From assembly GCA_029821755.1 (NCBI GenBank), contig JALGSV010000008.1:1-64000 (forward strand): 64,000 nt of DNA, given 5' to 3'. The notes under the pieces are model-generated. The model did not search any database. It was not told the origin of the DNA and worked only from the letters and a program-made list of their open reading frames with translations. The DNA is from Candidatus Zipacnadum vermilionense. GTDB taxonomy: Bacteria; Armatimonadota; Zipacnadia; Zipacnadales; Zipacnadaceae. Position 1 is the first letter of the stretch. Each line of letters opens with the position of its first letter. Both the position numbers and the translations under genes were made by a program. This document shows, one piece after another, positions 43,517 to 51,800 of the stretch.

Positions 43517-44565
43517 TGGTTTAGTTCTTCCTTTGCTGTAATGTCGGCCGGCGGTGGTGGAGGCAGGGGGGGCGGAGGCGGGGCCACCGGTTGCAGCAGC
43601 AGCGCCGGTGGCGGCAGGTCCCTGGCAGCCGCGGAGGCCTTCAGCCCCAGGTTGGCCGCCATCACCTCCAGGTCAAAGCCCTCCTGTCGTACCCGCAGGT
43701 CGTAGTAGATGACGACTTGCCCGCCCATGGTGATGGGCATCACCAACAACGTCACCAGCGATACCAGCGCGCCCACCAGGGCATTGGTGAGGGGGAAGCT
43801 CTGCATGTCCGAGGCGCTCGCGGCCTGCGAGGCAATGGTCAGCCCGTAGGCGAGCATCATCGGTAGCGCCACCAGCAAGCCCAGCAGGGCGTAAGCCGCC
43901 AGCGCCCGCTTCCAGCCAGGGCGGACCAGTCGGAAGGACCGGCCTATCGCGTCGATAGCGTTCCGGCGCTCCACCACGATCGCCGGGATGGCCGCCAGCA
44001 GCAGCAGGAACCCCGCCAACATCAGGACCAGCATGATCAGCCCTCCGGCTATCATCAGTCCGATCCCGAGGGCCGGGGAGCTCACGGCCGCAAAGCCCCC
44101 CGCAAACAGCAACGGCACCCCGACGACCACGACCGCCATGCCCATGCCGAACTGGATGATGAGCTGCGCCAGGAAGAGCTGTAGCCACCAGGGCGCGGCC
44201 CGGCGGTAAGCCTCCCGTATGGTCACCGTCCGACCCAGGTACAGGTCCGAGACCGCCAGGGCCACCGCTCCGGCCGACAACGGGGCGAGAACCAGGGCAC
44301 CGAGATAGTAGACCCCCAGGATGGCCATCCCGGCCATCCCGGCAACGGCCATGGCCCACCCGGGCAGGTTGTCGGAGGTGCCCTGAGACATGCCCCAGGC
44401 CCACAGGCCGCCGCCGATCACCTGCAGACCCAGCAGGGGCGCATGAACGACCGCCACCACACCCAGCAACGTGCCGAAGTTGTGCCGGTACAGCCCCACG
44501 GCCGCGTCGAGGAGGTCAGTAACCGTCCTGGCCTTGAGGGGGATGGAACCCGGTGTGGCGTTCAT
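43513..44565 (-). CDS. Polytopic membrane protein of unknown function
   Basis: A 350-residue protein with a cytoplasmic start (LKARTVTDLLDAAVGLYRHN) and about six membrane helices in pairs. A charged loop (VVERRNAIDAIGRSFRLVRP) lies between them, and a Pro-rich C-terminal tail ends PPPPPADITAKEELNQ. The ERRNAIDAIGRSxxLV loop is typical of YciC / glycerophosphodiester-phosphodiesterase-like membrane domains (UPF0259/DUF7544-like families), whose function is not established. ATG at 44565 follows GGGAGG with a five-base spacing; upstream codons to 44715 are probably not used. Coupled to rnhA by an ATGA overlap. Confidence 0.8.
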   Translation of the reverse strand: MNATPGSIPLKARTVTDLLDAAVGLYRHNFGTLLGVVAVVHAPLLGLQVIGGGLWAWGMSQGTSDNLPGWAMAVAGMAGMAILGVYYLGALVLAPLSAGAVALAVSDLYLGRTVTIREAYRRAAPWWLQLFLAQLIIQFGMGMAVVVVGVPLLFAGGFAAVSSPALGIGLMIAGGLIMLVLMLAGFLLLLAAIPAIVVERRNAIDAIGRSFRLVRPGWKRALAAYALLGLLVALPMMLAYGLTIASQAASASDMQSFPLTNALVGALVSLVTLLVMPITMGGQVVIYYDLRVRQEGFDLEVMAANLGLKASAAARDLPPPALLLQPVAPPPPPLPPPPPADITAKEELNQ

Positions 44566-44760
44566 GCGTCCTCCCGCCGCGATGAGGGAGCGACCCCGGG
44601 CCCGGCGGCCGAGGTCAGGCGGGGTCGCCACGTGTGGGCGGAGGCGGCCCGGTCCGGTGGTTGGCGCGAGAGGCACGGAATCGGGAAGCGCCCCCTCAAG
44701 TTCCGGGGCCTTCATGCCGATACGCCAGACATTCTAAGTCTGTCGGGGAGGACACTTACC

Positions 44761-44919
44761 GTGATCGCAGCTCTCATCGCACTCGTACTCGTCGCCGGGG
44801 GACTGGGCCTGCTCGGCCTGTGTGCCGGCCTGCGGGCCAGCCAGTGCTCGCAGCTTCTGGAAGAGTCGCCGGAACTCGCCGCCCCCCCGGCGCCGGTAGA
44901 GCTTCCCCGTGCCGCTTAG
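44761..44919 (+). CDS. Small single-pass membrane protein (52 residues)
   Basis: A GTG start preceded by GGGGAGG nine bases upstream opens a frame encoding IAALIALVLVAGGLGLLGL (one membrane helix), then a short tail with two Cys residues and a Pro/Ala-rich end (LAAPPAPVELPRAA). It is divergent from the polytopic membrane protein gene, so the space 44566-44760 must hold two promoters if both are real. Good ribosome-binding site and a strong helix argue for a true small gene; function unknown. Confidence 0.5.
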   Translation: MIAALIALVLVAGGLGLLGLCAGLRASQCSQLLEESPELAAPPAPVELPRAA

Positions 44920-45309
44920 TCCGTATTCCCCAACACCCTCCCCGATTCCTGCCCCACCTCCGCGCACTGGTGCACACCCATCGCTGCGGGCGTGTTCTCT
45001 TCCCTAAGGAGGGGCCGGATGAGCGGCGTCCGCGCCGGGAATCCGGCCCGCCGGCCGTGGGCAGGAGCGGACCGGATTCGCTGCGCTCATCACGGTCTCT
45101 CCTGGAACCGCTCCTGCGCCACTTCTACTCGTGCTCGCTTGCCTGGTGAGAACCAATCCTCACAGCAGCGAACAGCCCCCATCGCCACCTCCTCTTGACA
45201 GACCGTGCCTCCTTCTCCACACTCCGATGACACTCCTATAAGAGTCCCACAAGACGGATTCCACGGAAGGGACTCACGGTGACCTTACGCTAGCAGAACA
45301 CTTGTATGG
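44920..45309. other. 390-bp space with two strong inverted repeats, no clear gene
   Basis: Two hairpins can form: GGGCCGGAT/ATCCGGCCC (45012-45020 with 45041-45049, with a nested GGCG/CGCC) and GCAGGAGCGG/CCGCTCCTGC (45061-45070 with 45108-45117). A plus-strand ATG at 45019, with AAGGAGG six bases upstream, opens a 59-residue Arg/Ser-rich frame ending at 45198. Its composition is not protein-like, so I do not call it. TATAAG at 45237 could be a -10 hexamer for the decayed porin gene but has no matching -35. Confidence 0.45.
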
Positions 45310-46016
45310 GTGCTGGCAGGGCGGGGGATGGCGCTCTCTCTGATTCCGGCGCCGCGGGCGGACATGGTTTTCAGCGGCTACACCCAGGCGCGGCTTACCG
45401 TCTTTGACCAAGCGCTCGACAAGTCCGACGGATTCGACGTGGCCCGAGCGCGATTGAAGTACGCGGGGCCGATCAACGACAGGGGCACGACCGCCACTCT
45501 GCAGATTGACCTCGCCAAGCTCGATGATCGCCAGAGTGACAGCGATCCACGTAACCGCCACGTCACCCTCAAAGACGCCTGGGTGCAGCACCCCCTGAGC
45601 GAGGCGTGGCGGGGGTCTCCTACACCACGGCCCAGCGGGAGCGCACCGTCGGCGACCTGACCCAGGACTTCGATCAGAGCTGCTTGGGCATCCACCTGCG
45701 CTACAACGGCGAACAGGGCCTCAACCTGCAGACCGAGTACTACCAAGGCGAAATCCTGGGTGTGGACAGCCAGGGCTGGTACGGGCAGGTGGAGTACACA
45801 GCGAATCCCCAAGGCCTGAAGCCCTTCTACCGCTACGACGTGTTCGATGACGGGAGGGCCGGGCACCAGACCTACTGGCGCCACACTTGGGGCGTGGCCC
45901 TGGATGCCGTCCAGAACGAGTGTTTCACCCTCCAAGCTAAGCGCTACGACGACCTCAAGGGAGGCACTTTCACCAATTACAGCCTGCCATACCAGTACTC
46001 GTATGGCGATAAGTAG
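45310..46016 (+). pseudogene. Porin pseudogene (phosphate-selective porin-like)
   Basis: Two adjacent plus-strand frames are parts of one outer-membrane beta-barrel gene. The first (45310 to about 45600) begins with a signal-like stretch and MVFSGYTQARLTVFDQALD, continuing to VTLKDAWVQHPLSEAWR, as in OprP/O-family porin N-termini. The second (about 45606-46016) resumes in a different frame with GVSYTTAQRERTVGDL and ends in beta-strands such as GWYGQVEYTANPQGLKPFYR. Only about 230 codons remain where the intact neighbour has 404, so an internal deletion with frame change at about 45600 is likely. The 5' end also lacks a good start codon and ribosome-binding site. Sequencing error could explain the frameshift but not the missing middle. 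Confidence 0.75.
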
Positions 46017-46019
46017 GGC

Positions 46020-46036
46020 GTAGCGCCTCCGGGCGC
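46020..46036. repeat. Short palindromic repeat, copy 1
   Basis: GTAGCGCC then a short loop then GGCGC. A related copy (GTAGCGCC...AGGCGC) occurs at 46301-46320, so the two flank the tRNA gene. Confidence 0.35.
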
Positions 46037-46091
46037 GAAGACCCGCGTCCGGAGAGAACTGGGGCGAGGGAGGAAAAAAGCCCTGCGGGCC

Positions 46092-46121
46092 TTTACAGCC
46101 GGGGTTTGAGGGTGGTATACT
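46092..46121 (+). promoter_or_regulatory. Promoter of the initiator tRNA gene
   Basis: TTTACA (46092-46097) and TATACT (46116-46121) with an 18-base spacer, each one mismatch from consensus. The -10 ends 21 bases before the mature tRNA 5' end. Confidence 0.7.
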
Positions 46122-46142
46122 GAGTTCGTCAGTCAAACATGA

Positions 46143-46219
46143 CGCGGGGTGGAGCAGTCCGGTAGCTCGCAAGGCTCATAACCTTGAGGTCGCGGGTTCG
46201 AATCCCGCCCCCGCTACCA
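46143..46219 (+). tRNA. tRNA-fMet (initiator, anticodon CAT)
   Basis: A 77-nt tRNA with encoded CCA. Cloverleaf: acceptor CGCGGGG with CCCCGCT, D-arm GAGC/GCTC with loop AGTCCGGTA, anticodon loop CTCATAA, variable AGGTC, and T-arm GCGGG/CCCGC with loop TTCGAAT. The unpaired 1-72 position (C1 opposite U72) marks it as an initiator. The anticodon stem is CAAGG/CCTTG, so only two of the three usual G-C pairs (30-40 and 31-39) are present; pair 29-41 is A-U. A strong promoter and terminator flank it as a monocistronic gene. Confidence 0.97.
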
Positions 46220-46233
46220 ATGCCTTATTCCAT

Positions 46234-46263
46234 GGGCCCGGCTGAGTTAGCCGGGCCCTTTTT
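46234..46263 (+). terminator. Intrinsic terminator after tRNA-fMet
   Basis: Perfect 10-bp stem GGGCCCGGCT / AGCCGGGCCC, five-base loop, followed by five T residues. Confidence 0.93.
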
Positions 46264-46300
46264 CCCTAGCGAGGCAGCCTGCCCTGCCTTCTCATGACCC

Positions 46301-46320
46301 GTAGCGCCTCCCCCAGGCGC
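46301..46320. repeat. Short palindromic repeat, copy 2
   Basis: GTAGCGCC ... AGGCGC, related to the copy at 46020-46036 on the other side of the tRNA. Nothing else is recognisable in the 240 bp between the tRNA terminator and the porin start. Confidence 0.35.
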
Positions 46321-46502
46321 GGAGCGGAGGCTCTGCGTTAGGTGTGGTGCTTGTACCCCCTCTGGCGCCCACGGGAGTGTATCCTTACCTGACCTACCCG
46401 AATGGCCCTTGCCCTCATACCGCGCGTTATCGCGCTATCACGAAGGCGTAGGAGCCGTCTGAGAGGCGGCCCATGCCGCACAATCAAAGGGAGGACAGAA
46501 GT

Positions 46503-47717
46503 ATGCGCAGTAAGTGGTATTTCCTGCTGCTCGTCATCCTGCTCCTGATCGTCGTCCGGCCGCTGCTGGCCGCCGACGCCACAGGTGCGATGACCCCCGA
46601 AGAGATGCGCGCCAAGTGCATCGAGATCGACGCCGCGTGCGCGGCAGCCATGCAGAACGTCGAGGACCTACAGGCCCTCAAAGCCGTACTGCTCGGGGAA
46701 CTAGGAGAAGGCGCGCCGCCGGCGTCGGTCTCCAAGCCCTCGGCCTGGGCAGACAAGATCGTCATCAGCGGTTACTTCCAGAACCGCTACGAGCATTTCT
46801 CGCCCGGCGTAGGCGCTGGGGCGGCCAACGAGGACCGCTTTGGCATGCGCCGCTTGTACCTGAACCTGCTAATCAAGACCGGCGGGCGAGCCAGTGGGGT
46901 ACTAACCTTTGGCTCCGACGGCCCGAACATCAGGAAGACCGACACCGCCTGGCACAACATCTTCTGTGACTACAAGGTCACCGACACGGACACCTTGCGC
47001 TTCGGCCAGGGACCGAACCAGTTTGGTCTGGAAGCCTGGCAGTCCTCGGGCCGGCGGCTACCGTTTGAGCGCTCCGCGGTCGTCGAGGGCGGCACCCGGG
47101 GCAAGCCGGCTGGCTTCTACTTCTTGGGCTGGAATGACCGCGGCCTCTGGTGGATCCACACCCCGAAGGACCGGACCCGCTTGCCTCAGACCGTAGTCAG
47201 CGTGGTTAACGGCTCGTTCCTCAACGATCCGTTGAACAACAGCCGCGCCGTGGCCGTGGACCTGAAGTGGCAGCCGAAGTGGGGGATGTATGGTATCTCC
47301 TGGCTCAACTCCACCTTCACCCAGCCGGCCGCACCCAATGTCGTCTGGCACCCGCGCGTACCGCAGGGCCCCTTCGCCCGCAACGCCTGGGATGGCTACG
47401 TGCGGTACGTCGCGCCTAACGACTGGGCTGTGCAGACGGAGTTCATCGGCGGCCGCATGGCCGGGAACTCGGTGCGCGGCTGGTACGGTCAGCTTGAGAA
47501 GGTGCTGCCGAATGCTCCAGGAACCGCATTCGCCAAGTACGAGTGGTATGATCCCAATACCAATGACGGCATGAGCAGCGACATCTACCGGGCGTGGATC
47601 CTGGGATACGCGCACCAGTTGGATAAGAACAACCGCATCACCGCTCAGGGCACGTGGGGCAAGATCGGCACGAGCACCCCGCGCGAGAGCGGCGTGTCGT
47701 GGCAGTACGGCTTCTAG
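46503..47717 (+). CDS. Outer-membrane porin (phosphate-selective porin O/P-like)
   Basis: A 404-residue exported beta-barrel protein. Signal peptide (1-23, ending PLLAA), a short coiled-coil-like periplasmic segment (about 27-70; CIEIDAACAAAMQNVEDLQA), then a barrel beginning KIVISGYFQNRYEHFSPG. It contains repeated amphipathic strands and typical porin elements: RRLYLNLLIK, LRFGQGPNQFGLE, WDGYVRYVAPNDWAVQTEF and a terminal VSWQYGF ending in Phe, as usual for outer-membrane barrel insertion. ATG at 46503 has GGGAGG eight bases upstream. Selectivity for phosphate is not provable. A helical segment before the barrel recalls the OmpM/OprP-type oligomerisation regions. The gene downstream of the tRNA is intact, unlike its broken paralogue upstream. 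Confidence 0.88.
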   Translation: MRSKWYFLLLVILLLIVVRPLLAADATGAMTPEEMRAKCIEIDAACAAAMQNVEDLQALKAVLLGELGEGAPPASVSKPSAWADKIVISGYFQNRYEHFSPGVGAGAANEDRFGMRRLYLNLLIKTGGRASGVLTFGSDGPNIRKTDTAWHNIFCDYKVTDTDTLRFGQGPNQFGLEAWQSSGRRLPFERSAVVEGGTRGKPAGFYFLGWNDRGLWWIHTPKDRTRLPQTVVSVVNGSFLNDPLNNSRAVAVDLKWQPKWGMYGISWLNSTFTQPAAPNVVWHPRVPQGPFARNAWDGYVRYVAPNDWAVQTEFIGGRMAGNSVRGWYGQLEKVLPNAPGTAFAKYEWYDPNTNDGMSSDIYRAWILGYAHQLDKNNRITAQGTWGKIGTSTPRESGVSWQYGF

Positions 47718-47740
47718 CGCCCAGCTGGTAAGCCCGCAGT

Positions 47741-47780
47741 AAGCACAGGGAGGACCCGCGCGGATCCTCCCTGTTTGCTT
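47741..47780 (+). terminator. Terminator after the porin gene
   Basis: Stem ACAGGGAGGA / TCCTCCCTGT with a 10-base loop followed by TTGCTTTA; an outer AAGC/GCTT can extend it. It lies about 25 bases after the stop codon. Confidence 0.75.
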
Positions 47781-47816
47781 TACTGCCGCCTGTCTTGCCG
47801 TTACGGTAAACCCGTC

Positions 47817-48746
47817 TTACAGCCACCTCGCCAGGAACCGCCAGGCCACGTCTCCCCGCCACTCGTGGCCGCCCTCGAAGGCGACGAACTCGAACCTCTC
47901 CCCCACTCCCAGCCGGTCGTAGTAGGCCGCCGCCCGCGTAGCCAGGCGCTGCGCGTCGCCCACCCGGAACATCGCGTCCTCCTCCCCCACCTGCACCTGC
48001 AGCGGCCGGGGGCACGCCAGCGCCACCCGCGCCGGGTCGATCTCCGGGCGCAGGAGCAGGGCGTCCAAAGCGCGGGACACCTTGGCCACCTCAACGGCGG
48101 TCAGACTGGTGCCCAGTAGGCGCAGTCGGGCATCCAGACGCGAGCGCACGCCCGGCGGGAGGGGCGAGTCGGCCGCTTGGTCGGAGAAGGGGTTGAAGAC
48201 TAGGTGGGGGGCGAAGACCACGTACCCGCGCGCTGCTGCGCCGCGGATCATGTCGTGGTAGTTGGCCCCGCCCTGGAAGATCGCGGTCTCGGGGGTCCCC
48301 CCTCCCCCATGCTGGGCGAAGATCAAGGGGGCCGGGGCCGAAAGGCCTTGCGGGACGAGGTAGAGCCCGTACGCGTGCAGGGCCGCCTCCGGTGGCTCCG
48401 GCGTCTCGCTGGTGCGGGGTGGCGCGCCTGTGACCTCCACCCAACACCGGTAGTACTTCGCCACGCGGTCCTCCCCGACCGCTTCCATACGCACCTCCCC
48501 GGCTGGCCCCAGTCCCGGCGGCGGATACCCGGTCCGCGCCCGGAGCAACTCCCGTAGCGGCTCGCTAGTGCGCAGGTACGCCTCCTCACTGGAGAAGTCG
48601 GCGGCATACGGCTCGCGTTCCTCGGCAGCCTCCCCCAACCGCTGGGTATAGGCCTCCATCTCCCGCCACTGTTCCTCGCGGTGGGGCATGGAGGCGGTCA
48701 AGTCCTCCTCGTACAACTCCTGCTTCCCGGCATCGTCAACGGCCAC
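47817..48746 (-). CDS. Alpha/beta-hydrolase (acetyl-xylan-esterase-like) lacking the nucleophile segment
   Basis: A 309-residue protein of the large alpha/beta-hydrolase group that includes cephalosporin-C/acetyl-xylan esterases. Present are the oxyanion region HGGGGTPE (146-153), ALDALLLRPEIDPARVA, ACPRPLQVQVGEEDAMF with the acid residue, and GGHEW with the catalytic His (294). In family members DPARV is followed by a GxSxGG nucleophile elbow and some 80-100 further residues before CPRPL. Here DPARV runs straight into ALACPRPL in frame, near position 48025, so the catalytic Ser is missing. The product is probably inactive, or the gene has suffered an internal deletion. The GTG start at 48746 has CAGGAGGT seven bases upstream. 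The neighbour upstream is a heparinase-like protein. Confidence 0.75.
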   Translation of the reverse strand: MAVDDAGKQELYEEDLTASMPHREEQWREMEAYTQRLGEAAEEREPYAADFSSEEAYLRTSEPLRELLRARTGYPPPGLGPAGEVRMEAVGEDRVAKYYRCWVEVTGAPPRTSETPEPPEAALHAYGLYLVPQGLSAPAPLIFAQHGGGGTPETAIFQGGANYHDMIRGAAARGYVVFAPHLVFNPFSDQAADSPLPPGVRSRLDARLRLLGTSLTAVEVAKVSRALDALLLRPEIDPARVALACPRPLQVQVGEEDAMFRVGDAQRLATRAAAYYDRLGVGERFEFVAFEGGHEWRGDVAWRFLARWL

Positions 48747-48790
48747 GCGTGGTACCTCCTGTTGCGTCCTCGTGTGTCCCCACAAACTTC

Positions 48791-48820
48791 GGCGGCGCCG
48801 GCCTATCGACCTGCGCCGCC
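48791..48820 (-). terminator. Possible terminator after the heparinase-like gene
   Basis: Perfect eight-base stem GGCGGCGC / GCGCCGCC with a 14-base loop, followed on the minus strand by GAAGTTTG. The T-run is short, so termination is only probable. Confidence 0.35.
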
Positions 48821-48858
48821 TTCCCTATTCGCGTCTGGCGATTCGCCTTCCGCCGAGC

Positions 48859-51800
48859 TTACATCTCCACCTCCTGGGCCTTATCAGCCGTGAGGGTCTT
48901 CCCGTTAACCGTTGCCTCACCCGGCTCGAAGAACTCCACCGTCCACTGCTCGCCTACCTGACGGATCGCCCCAGCGGTGCCGGAGAAGGACATGCCTTCG
49001 CCCGTCCATTGCACCGGGACCTCGCTGAGGAAGACCCAGTCGGTGCCCTGGGGGGTGACCACCTTGACGCCCTTGCCGTCGGCCAGGGAGGTGAAGGTGG
49101 CGGGCTGTTCGTCGGCCTTGCGCGGGTAGAGCACTGCCAGGAAGCCCTTGCCGGGAGCCTGCTTCGCCCGCAGGTTGGTGAGGATCTCCAGCCAGGGCTG
49201 ATCGACCACATACTGCCTGGAGGGTCCCGCGATGAACTCGTTCGTTGCCTGCCGCGTGGACCACTGCGGCTGCAGCGGCTCGGCCATGAACACGTCCATC
49301 ATCACCCCATACTTGCTGGTGACCAACGCCCGGTTGCCGTTGAACTGCACGTCCTGGGCCAGGGTCCAGATGTTCCACTCGCCCGGGAAGTTGCCCTGGC
49401 CGATCAGGTCATCGCGGATCACGAAGTAGTTGGGCGCCAGCGGGTCGGCGTCCTTCAGCAGAGCGATCCGCCGGTTCCAGCGGGTCTCCGGAATTGGCAC
49501 CACCGCCAGGGCCGTATTAGGCGGCAAGGCATGCGTGGGGTCCTTCCCGACCACGCCCTGCGTCTTCTGCACTTGCTCCCCACGCGCGTAGTCGGCCAGC
49601 TTGCCGCTGAAGAAGCCGCGGTTGTCCATGAGGTAGGAGCTGAGGTCCTTGTCCTCCCAAGCTTCCGTGCCCAGGGAGTAGTTAGCCGGGTCGAGGTCGA
49701 AGCTCTGGATGGTCTTGAAGGCTTCGCCATCGGCCGGGGTGATCGGCCGGTGGTTAAAGCAGGCCTTGTTGAAGTACCACGAGCCCTGGAAGTACGGAGT
49801 GTACTGGGAGCCGAAATGCAGCACCAGTGGCGCACCCTTGGCGAAGAGCATGAAGCTGCCCTGATCGCCGTAGTTGTAGTGCTCGATACAGCTACCGTGC
49901 TTGAAGGCCATCCAGGTCTCGTCCTCCGAAGGGAAACCCGAGCGTAGGACCGCGCCAAAACCCTCGAAGAGCGCGCTCTTGAGTTCCGGCTGCTTCATGG
50001 CCAGTGTGGGGTCCAGCGCCAGTTGGCTCATCTGATACCAGGACTGGTTCCCCTGCGCCTCCCAGGCCCACATCATCTCCTGGGAGAATTCCGGGTCCTC
50101 CTCCGCCGCGAAGGACGCTATCCAGCCGGGCAGGGGCATGAACTCCCACGAGCCGTTCCCGAAGGCAGGCAGTGTCCGCAGCTTCTGCACCCCGGACTTA
50201 AACCGCGGGTCCGGCGGCGTGATGACGTTCATCAGGTAGCGCATGGTCTTCTTTAGCCGCGGGTCGGCGAAGACGTCGTAGGTACCGGCCAGCTTGAGCG
50301 GCACGGCCGCCTGCATCATGGGGTACATGGCTGCCTCGAACTGATAGTGCGGGCACTCCCGCCAGGCGCCGGAGGGCTTGACCATGGTATCCAGCAGCCG
50401 CTTCTGCTCCGCCGCGCCGCGCTCCGCCCAGGCCTGGGCCAGTGGGTGCGTGGGCAGCGCGCGGGAGGCCACGGCTAGATGATGTTCCTGCCGCGGCGGC
50501 ATGTTCGGGTTCCCCAGGTGCCAGCCCGTCCCGACCGCGTGCCAGTCGGGGTCGTAGACCATCTGGGCCACGAAGGCGATAAGCTCCTGCATCTCCGCCT
50601 TCTCGGCCTCGGTCGCCTCCTCCACCGCCATGGCCGCGTCGAAGCGCACCAGCTCTGTCATCGGCGAGGCATTGTTGGGTGAGGCGAAACCTACGTACCC
50701 CCAGTTGTCGAGGATGTTTGCCACGTAGAAGCGCAGGCCGGGGATGGCCCCGGCCGTAGCATACCAGGAGCTGTTCTCTTCCGGGGCCGTAGCATGGAGC
50801 AGTTCGTCGCCCACTTCGGGGTCCCCGGTAAGCACGTAAGTCAGGGGGCGCGAAGGATAGGTACGCAGGCCCTGATCCCATCCCGGGATCTGCTGCGCCC
50901 GCACCCGCGTCTCGACCAGCTTGTCGGGGTCAACGTAGAGCCGCGGGTACTTCACGCCCTCAGAGTCCCATTGGAAGATCCAATCCTTGATCTTGTCCAG
51001 CGGCAGGTCGGAGTACTTGATGACCTGCGGCGCCAGCGCCGAGCGCCCCGTGGCCGGTAAGACCTCGCCCTCCGCCCCCAGCGTGAAAGCCCACTGCCGA
51101 CGCAGGGCCGTCTTAGGCCAGCCTTCCTCGAGCCGCCCGGTGTAGTGCGGCGACTCCATGTCCATCCCGTCGGTGTTCCATGCCTGCTTGACGTACAGCG
51201 GCAGGGAAAGATAGAGGCGGCCATCCGCGCGGGTCTCGAGATAGCTGCCCATCGGGTTGCGCCACTCGCCGATGCGCCGCGGGAAGAACGACAGGGCCTG
51301 GCCCGTGGGGCTGGCATGCAGGGTCATCAGGCGCACAGTTTCCGGCCACCAGCACACATACCCGATACAGTTCACCTCACGCCGGTCGGCATTAAACTCC
51401 AGTGCGTAGTCCGTACCCACCGCCGTGTTCTTCTGGTCTACCCGCTGGCGCCAGAGCCGCCCCTGCACGGCCAGTCGGGTGGGATCAAAGCCCTCCTTTA
51501 AGCTGTACTGGAAGTAGCATTTCTCCACCGCCGCCGCGGGCATGTCGAACTCCTCGGAGACCAGCACCGCCGGCTGGCCCGCGATCACGCGAACGGTCAT
51601 CGAGTACGTGCCGCCCTCCAGCTCATAGTCGGTGCGGGCCTCCGCGTAGACTGGGCCGGAGGCTACTAGCGTCGTCCTTCTCGACTTGACCGGCAGATCC
51701 CCCACCAACTGCCCCGACCCCAGCCACCGTCCGTTGGCGCTGCGCACACCCAGCAGCGGAGCGGGCATATCGGCCAGGGTCTTGCCCACCGGCTTCTCGT

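Noticed and set aside
45019..45198. 59-residue plus-strand frame with AAGGAGG upstream
   Set aside because: Amino-acid composition is Arg/Ser-rich with no hydrophobic core and no recognisable motif, and the start lies in a hairpin. I kept it as part of the gene-free space.
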